In this document: piece by piece, positions 41,926 to 50,783 of the stretch
Numbering within the stretch: the first letter of the stretch is position 1
Layout: every line of letters begins with the position of its first letter
Source: an uncultured Lachnospiraceae bacterium
GTDB taxonomy: Bacteria > Bacillota > Clostridia > Lachnospirales > Lachnospiraceae
Assembly (NCBI GenBank): GCA_902796425.1
Contig: CADBPC010000092.1
Coordinates: 1-50,783, forward strand
DNA: 50,783 nt
Reading direction: 5' to 3'
Position numbers and translations under genes: made by a program
Notes under the pieces: model-generated
What the model saw: only the letters and a program-made list of their open reading frames with translations
Told to the model about the DNA's origin: nothing
Databases searched by the model: none

Positions 41926-43029
41926 ATGAATAGCAGAGTTTACGTGTGTCACACGTTTTATCATGTATATGTGTCCTGTCTTAAGGAGCTTGTCAGGAGG
42001 CAGGACGGCGATACATCGAAAGCCGCGCTGGTCCTCTCAAAGATGTCCAATGATTTCGGAAATCTGAAGGAGAGGGCAGAAAAGTGCGGCCTTTTTTCTG
42101 AGGTGATCGAATTCGACGAGAAGAATTATACCTTCTTCCCGGAGCTGGTCGAGCTGAAAAAGGACAGGGGCGGGATTGTCCGCAACATGCTGCAGCGCAT
42201 CAGGTTCTGCAAGAGAACGGGGGAGCTGCTGGAGCCCTACGTGCCGGTGGATTTTGCAAAATACAGGGATATCTATGTGTTCTGCGATTCGGATCCCATA
42301 GGTTATTATCTTGCGTGGAAGAAGATCCGGTATCATGCGGTGGAGGACGGTCTTGACTGTCTGCGCTACCGGGATACGGCAAGAGAGGACAATAAGGGGA
42401 GCTTTGCCGTCAAGGCGCTGTTTTCCCGACTCGGGCTGATTTTCATCCAGAACGGCTACAGCAGGTACTGCATTGATATGGAGGTAAACGACAAATCGGT
42501 GCTGGACAATGTGCTGCCGAATATGGTCGAGGTCAGCAGGGAAGGGCTTGTAAACCGCCTTACGGAGAGTGACAGGGAGCTTCTTGTAAAGCTGTTTATT
42601 GAAAATAAGGAAGAGCTGATGCGGGCGCTTGAAACCGCGGGGAAATCGGGGCTTCCTGCGGTGCTGATCCTGACGGAGCCTCTCTGCGAGAGTCTTGAGA
42701 CGAGGAGAAAGCTTTTTGAGGATATGATCCGGGAGTATGCGGCGGGGGCATGCGTTGTCATAAAGCCGCACCCGAGGGACAAACTGGATTACAGGGAAGC
42801 CTTCCCGGAGCACGTCGTCCTGGATTCTCATTTCCCGATGGAGATCCTCAACCTTGTCGGGGCTCAGTTCGAGAGAGTGGTCACTGTCTATACGGTGCCT
42901 TCCTCCATACACTGCGCAAAGGAGAAAGTTTATCTTGGAAACGAGTTTATGGACCGGTATGAGGATCCCGCGCTGCACGCGAAGGTAAAAAACGCCGTGC
43001 ACAGCGTCACGAAGCAGCAGGCGGGCTGA
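41926..43029 (+). CDS. GT52 / polysialyltransferase-like glycosyltransferase
   Basis: 367 aa. The N-terminus RVYVCHTFYHVYVSCLKEL matches the CHTPYH start of the GT52 (LOS alpha-2,3-sialyltransferase) and related polysialyltransferase-like families. A C-terminal VVIKPHPRDKLDY is the nucleotide-sugar region HP motif, followed by VVTVYTVPSSIHCAKE. It would add a sugar, possibly sialic acid or a related nonulosonate, to a lipid-linked or surface glycan. No CMP-sialate synthesis genes are in the window, so donor identity is open. No membrane segment. The start ATG sits almost at the predicted transcription start. Confidence 0.7.
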   Translation: MNSRVYVCHTFYHVYVSCLKELVRRQDGDTSKAALVLSKMSNDFGNLKERAEKCGLFSEVIEFDEKNYTFFPELVELKKDRGGIVRNMLQRIRFCKRTGELLEPYVPVDFAKYRDIYVFCDSDPIGYYLAWKKIRYHAVEDGLDCLRYRDTAREDNKGSFAVKALFSRLGLIFIQNGYSRYCIDMEVNDKSVLDNVLPNMVEVSREGLVNRLTESDRELLVKLFIENKEELMRALETAGKSGLPAVLILTEPLCESLETRRKLFEDMIREYAAGACVVIKPHPRDKLDYREAFPEHVVLDSHFPMEILNLVGAQFERVVTVYTVPSSIHCAKEKVYLGNEFMDRYEDPALHAKVKNAVHSVTKQQAG

Positions 43030-43107
43030 GTAAAAAAACGTGCAGGCCCGCAAAACGGGCGGGCCGGCAGCAGACAGTCAGGCGAATAGTAACAGACAGG
43101 ATTTGAA

Positions 43108-44862
43108 ATGATAGATTCTCTTAAAAAGATCAACCGGCTGCTCGACAGACAGCAGAAGACGAGGATGGCTTTCCTCGTTCTTGTCATGCTGGCCGGAGCG
43201 GTTCTGGAGGCGCTTGGCGTCGCCATGATTTTCCCGGTTCTGACAGCGCTTCTGAACCCGCAGGGCATCGCCGAAAACCAGTACCATATGGGAGATCTCT
43301 ACAACCTTCTCCACATGCAGAGTGTAAAGCAGTTCGCGGTCGTCATGATGATCGGGATTGTTATTATTTTCCTTGTAAAGAACATTTATCTGTATTTCGA
43401 GCAGGTAGTTCTCCTGAAATTCATCTATACCAATCAGTTCGCGACCAGCAACCGAATGATGATCAATTTCATGAAGAGGCCGTACGAGTATTATCTGAAC
43501 GCGAATACATCGATCATTCAGAGAAATATCACATCGGACATCAACAATGTGTACGCCCTGATTCTGAACATCCTGCAGCTGACCAGCGAGGGGATTGTCT
43601 TTGTGATCCTGGTCGCGGTGCTTCTGATTTCCGACCCGGTCATGACGCTCATGGTGGCGGCGCTCCTTGTCGCGGTGCTTCTTGTTATCAAGAAGTTCGT
43701 AAAGCCCGTCCTGATCAAGGCGGGCAAGGACAACCAGGACTATTATTCCGGGCTGTTCCGCTGGATCGCGGAATCGGTGGACGCGGTCAAGGAGATCAAG
43801 ATCGCAAACCGTGAAAACTATTTTATCAATGAGTACGCAAAGTGCGGCGCGGGCTATGTGGGAGCGGTGCAGAAGTATACGCTGCTTTCTTCCACGCCCC
43901 GTCTTGCGATCGAGTGGATATTCATTACGAGCATGGTACTGTATATGCTCTTTACCATGCTTGCCAGCAGCGATATCACCTCCATCGTTCCTGCGATCGG
44001 TGTGTTCGCCCTGGCTGCGACGCGCCTTCTGCCTTCCGCCAACAGAATTAACAATTACCTCACGAATATCGCCTATTTCCAGCCCTTCCTAAACAATGTC
44101 AGCGAGAACCTGCAGGAAGAGATTCACGACGCCAACATTTCGTACAGGGTCGAGGATTACGACCCGGGGCTGAAGGTGGAAAAACTCCCCGTGACAAAGC
44201 AGATCGAGCTCAAAGACCTGAGCTACCGCTATCCGAATTCGGAGGTCTACATCTTCAAGGATGCCAATGTCGTCTTCCCGGTGGGCAAATCCATCGGTAT
44301 CGTCGGCGCCTCCGGCGGCGGCAAAACAACGCTGGTGGACATTATGCTCGGACTCCTGCGGCAGGAGAGCGGCGTGGTGCTTGCGGACGGCGTCGATGTG
44401 AGAGAAAACTACCCGGGCTGGCTTAAGAATATCGGCTACATTCCGCAGTCGATTTACATGCTGGATACCAATATAAGGAAGAATGTCGCTTTCGGCGTGC
44501 CCGATGAAGATATCGACGATGAGAAGGTCTGGCGCGCGCTGAAGGAGGCGCAGCTGGACGAGCATGTAAGGAGTCTCCCCGAGGGGCTTGATACGATGAT
44601 CGGACAGCACGGCATCCGTTTCTCGGGCGGCCAGAGGCAGAGAATCGGCATTGCGAGAGCCTTGTTCGAGGATCCGGAGGTGCTGGTGCTCGACGAGGCC
44701 ACGAGCGCTCTGGATAACGAGACGGAGGCGGCGATCATGGACAGCATCAACCGCCTGCACGGGAAAAAGACGCTGATCATCATCGCGCACCGTCTGGAAA
44801 CCATTGAAAAGTGCGATATCGTCTATCGCGTGCAGGACCGGGGCGTCGTAAGGGAGAGGTAG
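43108..44862 (+). CDS. PglK-like ABC flippase
   Basis: 584-aa fused ABC transporter. The N-terminal phrase VLEALGVAMIFPVLTALLNP is characteristic of PglK-type lipid-linked-oligosaccharide flippases rather than drug exporters. Walker A GASGGGKTT, signature FSGGQRQR, Walker B VLVLDEATSALD and H-loop IIAHRLE are all intact. Its position between a glycosyltransferase and an acyltransferase supports a role in moving a lipid-linked glycan across the membrane. Gap of 78 nt from the GT gene, containing a small GCCCG-caaaa-CGGGC hairpin. Confidence 0.85.
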   Translation: MIDSLKKINRLLDRQQKTRMAFLVLVMLAGAVLEALGVAMIFPVLTALLNPQGIAENQYHMGDLYNLLHMQSVKQFAVVMMIGIVIIFLVKNIYLYFEQVVLLKFIYTNQFATSNRMMINFMKRPYEYYLNANTSIIQRNITSDINNVYALILNILQLTSEGIVFVILVAVLLISDPVMTLMVAALLVAVLLVIKKFVKPVLIKAGKDNQDYYSGLFRWIAESVDAVKEIKIANRENYFINEYAKCGAGYVGAVQKYTLLSSTPRLAIEWIFITSMVLYMLFTMLASSDITSIVPAIGVFALAATRLLPSANRINNYLTNIAYFQPFLNNVSENLQEEIHDANISYRVEDYDPGLKVEKLPVTKQIELKDLSYRYPNSEVYIFKDANVVFPVGKSIGIVGASGGGKTTLVDIMLGLLRQESGVVLADGVDVRENYPGWLKNIGYIPQSIYMLDTNIRKNVAFGVPDEDIDDEKVWRALKEAQLDEHVRSLPEGLDTMIGQHGIRFSGGQRQRIGIARALFEDPEVLVLDEATSALDNETEAAIMDSINRLHGKKTLIIIAHRLETIEKCDIVYRVQDRGVVRER

Positions 44863-44869
44863 AAGTTCA

Positions 44870-45949
44870 ATGAGTACAGGGCATAAACGGAAGGCAAACT
44901 TTGAGTTCCTGCGACTCTATGCGATCCTCACGATCATGGTGCTGCACTACCAGAGCTCTGCAGGCGCGCTCGTGCAGGCAGGAGAAAAAGCGGGAGCGAT
45001 CCAGTATATCGGACAGCTCCTTGAGAGCTTCTGCATTCCGACTCTTGCAACCTTCGTACTGATCACAGGCTATTTTAATAAAGATAAAAAGCTGGAGGCT
45101 AAAAAACTCCTCGGCGTTCTTGCACAGGTCTGGTTCTATTCTGTCGGAGTCCATCTTGTTCTCCGTCTTACAGGCGCCGCCGGGCCGGTCTCCTCTGTGT
45201 GGGACCTTGCGATGTATTTCCTGCCTGTCATGTCCGTCCATTACTGGTACGTGACGGCTTTTGTCGTTATGGAAATCCTGGCGCCCGTCATTAACACAGC
45301 TGCCGCGCATATGAAAAAGGAAGAGATGAGGACGGTCCTGATCGGCCTGTTTGTCTACATCTCACTGATTAAAAGCGTTGTCCCGATCCATCTTACGGCG
45401 GACGGAGAGGGATACGAGTTCGGTTTCTTTATCCTGGTATATCTGATCGCAGTCTATATGCGGCAGTACGGGGAAGATTTTCACATCGACAGCGCAAAGA
45501 AGGGCTTTGCCGTCTATGCGCTCTGCTGCGCCGTGATCTACGCGGTTACACTCGCAGTGCACGCCGTCAACCTGAAGACAGGTTCCTTTTCTTATTTTAT
45601 CTCCGTCCCGATTCATCTGAATTTCGTGTTTACCCTGGCGGCCTCCGTGGCCCTGTTCAGGGCGTTTTCCTACATCAATATCAAAGAGGGCAGGGCTGCG
45701 GATATGGCGCGGCTTCTGGGACCTCTTACCTTCGGTGTCTATCTGATCCACTGCCATGTGGATGTGATGCCGAAATGGGTATCCTGGTTCGCTTCCCTGA
45801 TCGGAGGCCTTCCGGAGAACCCCATTCTGTTTTTCCTCTGGATGGCGGTCGTGATCCTGATTGTGTTTGCAGTCGGGGCTTGCGTCGATCTTTTGAGGAA
45901 GCGGCTTTTCAATCTTGTAGCAACTGTTGTAGATGGGAATAAAAAATAA
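44870..45949 (+). CDS. Acyltransferase-3 family membrane protein
   Basis: 359 aa, about ten hydrophobic segments. The N-terminal motif NFEFLRLYAILTIMVLHY contains the family's Arg15 and His26, and later TFGVYLIHCHVDVM matches the WecH/OatA-type end. Such proteins transfer acetyl (or other acyl) groups to sugars at the membrane. Starts 8 nt after the flippase gene, so it is co-expressed. Probably decorates the same glycan. It lacks the extra C-terminal SGNH domain seen in OatA. Confidence 0.88.
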   Translation: MSTGHKRKANFEFLRLYAILTIMVLHYQSSAGALVQAGEKAGAIQYIGQLLESFCIPTLATFVLITGYFNKDKKLEAKKLLGVLAQVWFYSVGVHLVLRLTGAAGPVSSVWDLAMYFLPVMSVHYWYVTAFVVMEILAPVINTAAAHMKKEEMRTVLIGLFVYISLIKSVVPIHLTADGEGYEFGFFILVYLIAVYMRQYGEDFHIDSAKKGFAVYALCCAVIYAVTLAVHAVNLKTGSFSYFISVPIHLNFVFTLAASVALFRAFSYINIKEGRAADMARLLGPLTFGVYLIHCHVDVMPKWVSWFASLIGGLPENPILFFLWMAVVILIVFAVGACVDLLRKRLFNLVATVVDGNKK

Positions 45950-45962
45950 TGGGAGGCTTGAT

Positions 45963-47564
45963 GTGTTAAAACCGGCACTGATGTTCAAGGACAGGGCAGT
46001 CCTGCAAAGAGACAAGAGGATTGCTGTGTGGGGGCTTGCGGATCCCGGAAGCGAGGTTTCCGTGAGCGTGCAGGGGAGCACTGCTGCGGCGAAGGCGGAC
46101 GCGGACGGAAAGTGGACGGCATATGTCGGGCCGCTTTCTGTATCCGAAAAGGAGGAGCTTGTAATCTCATCGGGAGAGGAGAGCATAACCTGCAGGGATA
46201 TTATGGTCGGCGACGTGTGGTTTGCAGGCGGGCAGTCCAATATGGAATTTCACATGCGGTATGACGCCGACGTGGCGGCGGAAAAAGAAGTCTGTGCAAA
46301 TCCGATGATCCGCTTTTTTGACTATCCGGAGGTCAGCTTCGCCGGTCAGATCGACATGGCGGATTATGGGAAAAACTACGGCTTCTGGAGAGAGTGCGAC
46401 GCCGAAAACTTGGAGCGCTTTTCTGCCACGGCCTATTACTGCGTAAAGGAGCTTCAGGCAAAATATCAGATTCCGATGGGAATCCTTGCCTGCAACTGGG
46501 GCGGAACGCCGGCAATGGCGTGGATCCCGGAAGAGGTCGCAGCACAAAACGGCGACAGGCACAGGATAGAGGCGTATCACAAAGGGCTGGAAGCACTGGA
46601 TCTTGAGGCATACGATCAGCAGTTTTTGAACAATCCCGGGTCCTTCCGCACGGATCAGCTCGCGGATCCCATCAGCGACCTGATGATGTTCGGCTGCAGC
46701 CAGGAAGAGTTTTTAAAGAAGATCGGCGAAATGATGGCGGCTGCGGGAATCGATCCCTCCACCGTCAATATGGAGGATGCGATGCTGCCGATGGGACCGC
46801 GGCACGAATGGCGGCCCGCGGGACTCTACGAGTCCATGCTCCTCCCCTGCGTCCCGTACGGGATTAAGGGATTTCTCTGGTATCAGGGGTGCTCTGATTC
46901 GGATACGCCGGAGGACGCCGGGGCATATGAGACCGTTTTTCCCGCGCTGATCCGCCACTGGAGAGCGCTGTGGCAGGAGGACCTTCCCTTCCTCTTTGTG
47001 CAGCTGGCCCCGCTGAATCACTGGATGCAGACGGACGGTGAGTTTTACCCCATTACGCGCGCTGCGCAGCAGCATACGGCGGACACAGTCCCCGGGACTG
47101 CGATGGCAGTCATCACCGACGTCGGCATGGAATGGGACATTCATCCGAAAAAGAAGCAGCCGGTCGGGCACAGACTCTCGCTCCTTGCACAGCACTATGT
47201 CTACGGCGATATGAACGTCCTGTGCGAAGCGCCTACACTGACAGCGGTCACGGCGGGAGAAGGGGAGGCGGTCCTTACCTTCGATAACGCGGGAGACGGA
47301 CTTTATCTTACAGACCAGGTGCCTTACGGGCAGTTCGTCGGGAAGGAGTGCGCGGGAGGCCTGCAGATCTTCCAGGACGGCACAGCTGTCGATCTTTCAG
47401 AGGCAAAGGCGGCCGCGGCCGGCGATAAGCTGACGATCACATGCCCCGGCATTCATGATGGAAAAAAGACAAAAGCAGTGATGGCCGGCACCAAATGGTA
47501 TCTTGTAAACCTCTATAACAGCGCCGGCATACCGGCAAGACCTGCATCTGCAGGAGAAGAATAA
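45963..47564 (+). CDS. Sialate O-acetylesterase-like SGNH hydrolase
   Basis: 533 aa, matching the sialate O-acetylesterase family. The nucleophile is Ser92 in WFAGGQSNMEFH, with WGGTPAMAWIP and GFLWYQGCSDSD (family usually WYQGE) as oxyanion/active-site blocks, and a C-terminal Asp/His region DIHPKKKQPVGHRL. No signal peptide, so probably cytoplasmic, acting on imported or biosynthetic O-acetylated sugars. The start is taken as GTG at 45963 because GGGAGG (45951-45956) is six bases before it; an ATG at 45933 is in frame but overlaps the previous gene and lacks a ribosome site. Confidence 0.85.
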   Translation: MLKPALMFKDRAVLQRDKRIAVWGLADPGSEVSVSVQGSTAAAKADADGKWTAYVGPLSVSEKEELVISSGEESITCRDIMVGDVWFAGGQSNMEFHMRYDADVAAEKEVCANPMIRFFDYPEVSFAGQIDMADYGKNYGFWRECDAENLERFSATAYYCVKELQAKYQIPMGILACNWGGTPAMAWIPEEVAAQNGDRHRIEAYHKGLEALDLEAYDQQFLNNPGSFRTDQLADPISDLMMFGCSQEEFLKKIGEMMAAAGIDPSTVNMEDAMLPMGPRHEWRPAGLYESMLLPCVPYGIKGFLWYQGCSDSDTPEDAGAYETVFPALIRHWRALWQEDLPFLFVQLAPLNHWMQTDGEFYPITRAAQQHTADTVPGTAMAVITDVGMEWDIHPKKKQPVGHRLSLLAQHYVYGDMNVLCEAPTLTAVTAGEGEAVLTFDNAGDGLYLTDQVPYGQFVGKECAGGLQIFQDGTAVDLSEAKAAAAGDKLTITCPGIHDGKKTKAVMAGTKWYLVNLYNSAGIPARPASAGEE

Positions 47565-47658
47565 GAATCGAAGCGGCTTTGCCGTAAGATGTGCGCATCG
47601 CGCAGGATGGGCGACAGAGGCTGCCCATCCGATCCGCAGCCAGGGAAAGGAGGGCAGA

Positions 47659-48555
47659 ATGATCCGGCTTCAGAGTAACAGGCTTAAGGTAGAGATTTCA
47701 GAGCCGATGGAGGGGAGCAACCGCGGGTTCCGCTTTGACCACGCGGGCTTTGTTTCCGAGGTGGAGCTGGACGGACTGGCCAGGTTCTGCGCCAGTGAGC
47801 CCAAGAACCTCAGGCACCCATCGACCCTCGGAAGAGGCCTCTGCAATGAGTACAAATTCGATGTCAGCGGGGAAGTGGGCGTGGGAGAGTGGTTCCCGAA
47901 GTTCGGAGTCGGACTCTTCCGGAAATGGCAGGATAAAAACTACCATTTCGACGATACCTATCCGGTGACGCAGCTGTTCCCGATTCATGTCAGCAGCAAT
48001 GAGAGCGAGGCGGTCTTTGTCACGGAGCCGGTTCTGTGCCTCGGATATGCGCTGAAGGCCGTAAAGACCATTAGGGTTGCGGATAACCGCCTTCTTATGG
48101 AAATCGAGGCGACCAACGCCGGTGACAGACCGATCCTGCAGATGGCGGAGTACTGCCACAATTTCATCAGCATCGACGGTATGGCGCTCGGCTCCGACTA
48201 TCAGCTGGATCTCCCCCAGTGCCCGGATTTCGGGGAGGAAAGGCTGTTTAACAGCCTCCAGAGAAAAGGAAGCTTCAGGGGCAGGGGCCGCGGCGTCACG
48301 TTCTGCGAATTTACGGCGGTCGACACGGACCTGCCGGTAGACATCGATACGGTGGACAGGTCGGAGCCGTTCACATGGACGCTGCGGCATCTCGGGGCAA
48401 GGGCCCAGGTCTTCTGTGAGCATGGATTTGCCCCCGGAGAGGTCAGCATATGGGCGGTTGATCACATGGTCTGTCCGGAGATCTCGAATGTCGTTGATCT
48501 TGCTCCGGGAGAGACAAAGAGGTGGTCTTATCAGTGGACCTTTGAGCAGATGTGA
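47659..48555 (+). CDS. Aldose-1-epimerase-like protein of unknown substrate
   Basis: 298 aa with the look of a galactose-mutarotase-type beta-sandwich: LLMEIEATNAGDRPILQMAEYCHNFISIDG resembles the family region around the catalytic His, split here at residues about 135-165. The end LAPGETKRWSYQWTF is also typical. I do not recognise the exact subfamily. Context (acetylesterase upstream, lactonase downstream) suggests carbohydrate handling. Ribosome site AAAGGAGGGC. A short GGATGGGC/GCCCATCC hairpin (47605-47630) lies upstream without a T-run. Confidence 0.65.
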   Translation: MIRLQSNRLKVEISEPMEGSNRGFRFDHAGFVSEVELDGLARFCASEPKNLRHPSTLGRGLCNEYKFDVSGEVGVGEWFPKFGVGLFRKWQDKNYHFDDTYPVTQLFPIHVSSNESEAVFVTEPVLCLGYALKAVKTIRVADNRLLMEIEATNAGDRPILQMAEYCHNFISIDGMALGSDYQLDLPQCPDFGEERLFNSLQRKGSFRGRGRGVTFCEFTAVDTDLPVDIDTVDRSEPFTWTLRHLGARAQVFCEHGFAPGEVSIWAVDHMVCPEISNVVDLAPGETKRWSYQWTFEQM

Positions 48556-48569
48556 GAGGAGGCGCTCCT

Positions 48570-49619
48570 GTGAAGAAAGACCTGTATATCGGCAGTTATA
48601 CAAAGGATACGGACCGGGGAATCTACCTGGTGGAAGCCGACACCGAAACGGGAGAGCTTGCCCTTAAGGAGGCCTTCGGCGGCGCGGTAAATCCCTCATG
48701 GGTTCTTTTAAGCAAAGACAACAGGACTCTCTACTGCGTGGAAGAACTGACGCCGGGCGGCAGGGCGGCATGCTTTGATACCGGGAACGGGCTCTCTTTC
48801 CAAAGCAGGCTCTCTACAGAGGGAGACGATCCCTGCCATCTGAGTTTTGATCCCGCCGGGCAGTACCTTTTCGCCGCAAACTATACCAGCGGATCCCTTG
48901 CAGTGTTCCGCCTTGCGAAGGACGGCGCCCTTCTTGAGATGACGGACTTTATCCGCCATGAGGGGCATGGGACGGATCCCGACCGGCAGGCGTCGGCCCA
49001 CATCCACTTCACGAAATTTGTCGGCGGGAAGCTGTTTTGCTGTGACCTCGGAGAGGACACGGTGTACTGCTATGATTTCGATCCCGCGTGCGGGAAGCTG
49101 ACACAAAACGCACTTACCTTCCGGGTTCCGGACGGCTATGGCCCGAGGCACCTGACTGCGGCGGACTCCCATCCGGATATGATTTATGTCCTTTGCGAGA
49201 TGGCGGCAAAGCTTCTGGCCTTCCGCCTTACGGACGGCGAATACAGGCTGGTCAGAGAGCTGGATACCATTCCCGCAGGTGTGGACCGGAGCCTTCTCAA
49301 AGTCGGATCGAAGGGGTCCTTCGGAGCTGCCATCCGCTTCACAGAGGATGGAAAATATATCCTGACATCCACCCGCGGATACAACAGCATTGCGGCATTT
49401 AAGGTACAGGAGGACGGCCTTCCCAGGCTGACGGACATGGCCCCTTCCCTCGGCTGCACGCCCAGAGACTTCAACATGCTGGGGAATTTTGTGATCTGTG
49501 CCAATCAGGATGAGAACCTTGTGACGGTTCTTTCATTTGACGCTGAAAGCGGCACCCTGACAGGGACCGGGCAGAGTCTTGAGATACCGAGTCCGACCTG
49601 CATCTGCATCAGCGGGTAG
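48570..49619 (+). CDS. Lactonase family protein (YbhE/Pgl-like beta-propeller)
   Basis: 349 aa, seven-bladed propeller of the 6-phosphogluconolactonase (YbhE) family. Diagnostic phrases are DLYIGSYTKDTDRGIYL, HLSFDPAGQYLFAANYTSGS, DPDRQASAHIHFTKF and GYNSIAAFKV. It would open a sugar lactone; the family includes enzymes acting on sugars other than phosphogluconate. The start is taken as GTG at 48570 with AGAGGAGG (48555-48562) seven bases upstream; an in-frame GTG at 48552 overlaps the previous stop and is less likely. Last gene of the run, followed by a terminator. Confidence 0.88.
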   Translation: MKKDLYIGSYTKDTDRGIYLVEADTETGELALKEAFGGAVNPSWVLLSKDNRTLYCVEELTPGGRAACFDTGNGLSFQSRLSTEGDDPCHLSFDPAGQYLFAANYTSGSLAVFRLAKDGALLEMTDFIRHEGHGTDPDRQASAHIHFTKFVGGKLFCCDLGEDTVYCYDFDPACGKLTQNALTFRVPDGYGPRHLTAADSHPDMIYVLCEMAAKLLAFRLTDGEYRLVRELDTIPAGVDRSLLKVGSKGSFGAAIRFTEDGKYILTSTRGYNSIAAFKVQEDGLPRLTDMAPSLGCTPRDFNMLGNFVICANQDENLVTVLSFDAESGTLTGTGQSLEIPSPTCICISG

Positions 49620-49697
49620 ATTTTTGCTTCAGAAATTAAAAGGGCGGCATTGCGACGGCTTTGAGGCAGCAGGCGCCCTGTATATGGACATTGAAAG

Positions 49698-49739
49698 AAA
49701 GAGAACCTGTCCCAGCAGATGCCGGAGCAGGTTCTCTTT
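49698..49739. terminator. Shared terminator of the lactonase and gdhA genes
   Basis: AAAGAGAACCTG (49698-49709) pairs perfectly with CAGGTTCTCTTT (49728-49739) around an 18-nt loop. T-runs are short on both sides. It lies between convergent genes. Confidence 0.75.
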
Positions 49740-49800
49740 ACAAGTATCAGTTAAATCGGTTTATTGTTAAGTCAGTGTGTTCAGCAAGTCAGGCCGGTGA

Positions 49801-50783
<983 letters not shown>

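Overview
The window looks like chromosome of a fairly GC-rich anaerobic Firmicute, most likely a Lachnospiraceae-type gut Clostridium. The basis is gene content: class III (oxygen-sensitive) ribonucleotide reductase, indolepyruvate:ferredoxin oxidoreductase, a ferredoxin-type aldo/keto reductase, DUF4317 and DUF5685 proteins, a Rpn-type PD-(D/E)XK 'transposase', a ThiW thiazole transporter subunit and clostridial-type glutamate dehydrogenase. This is inference from protein families; no 16S gene or other taxonomic marker is present.

Layout. 1-7.5 kb: CocE-type hydrolase, aldo/keto reductase, lipoprotein, HD phosphohydrolase overlapping a 2-hydroxyacid dehydrogenase, and an ABC exporter. 7.5-9.4 kb: a repeat-rich accessory stretch with a ~220-bp palindromic element (copy A), an AT-rich Rpn-family nuclease gene, a 15-bp tandem repeat, and then a promoter, TPP riboswitch and tandem hairpins. 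9.4-13.6 kb: thiamin salvage operon thiE-thiD-cytX-thiW-thiM. It covers uptake and phosphorylation of both halves of thiamin and their coupling, but has no de novo genes here. 13.6-16.3 kb, minus strand: tRNA-Leu(UAG) with its own promoter and terminator, and a zinc-ribbon membrane protein / DUF5685 / DnaJ-domain cluster. 16.3-21.6 kb: one very large GLUG-repeat surface protein gene behind a strong promoter and a folded leader RNA. 21.6-26.2 kb: DUF4317 gene, then nrdDG behind what look like two pairs of NrdR boxes. 26.2-31.9 kb, minus strand: a heterodimeric ABC exporter with one degenerate ATP site, a rhodanese-TtcA fusion and a hotdog thioesterase. 32-37.9 kb: sodium/solute symporter, acyl-CoA synthetase, iorA, iorB and a PPK2 kinase. 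38.8-49.6 kb: a cell-surface glycan region (MBOAT + SGNH O-acylation pair, GT52-like glycosyltransferase, PglK-like flippase, acyltransferase-3, sialate O-acetylesterase-like enzyme, aldose-epimerase-like protein, lactonase). It is interrupted at 41.3-41.9 kb by two more palindromic elements in inverted orientation. The window ends inside gdhA (minus strand).

How the genes fit together. The thiamin operon is a self-contained salvage module under TPP control. The symporter/CoA-ligase/IorAB row suggests import and CoA activation of an organic (possibly aryl) acid beside ferredoxin-linked 2-oxoacid oxidation. The 38.8-49.6 kb block suggests building, flipping and O-acetyl tailoring of a surface glycan, with esterase and carbohydrate-handling enzymes downstream.

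The most unusual non-coding signal is the family of three ~220-bp imperfect palindromes (7529-7751, 41299-41523, 41646-41860). Their stem sequences differ between copies while pairing is kept. Other candidates for new biology are the structured leader of the giant surface protein, the four-box NrdR arrangement, and a glycosyltransferase gene that appears to be transcribed without a leader.
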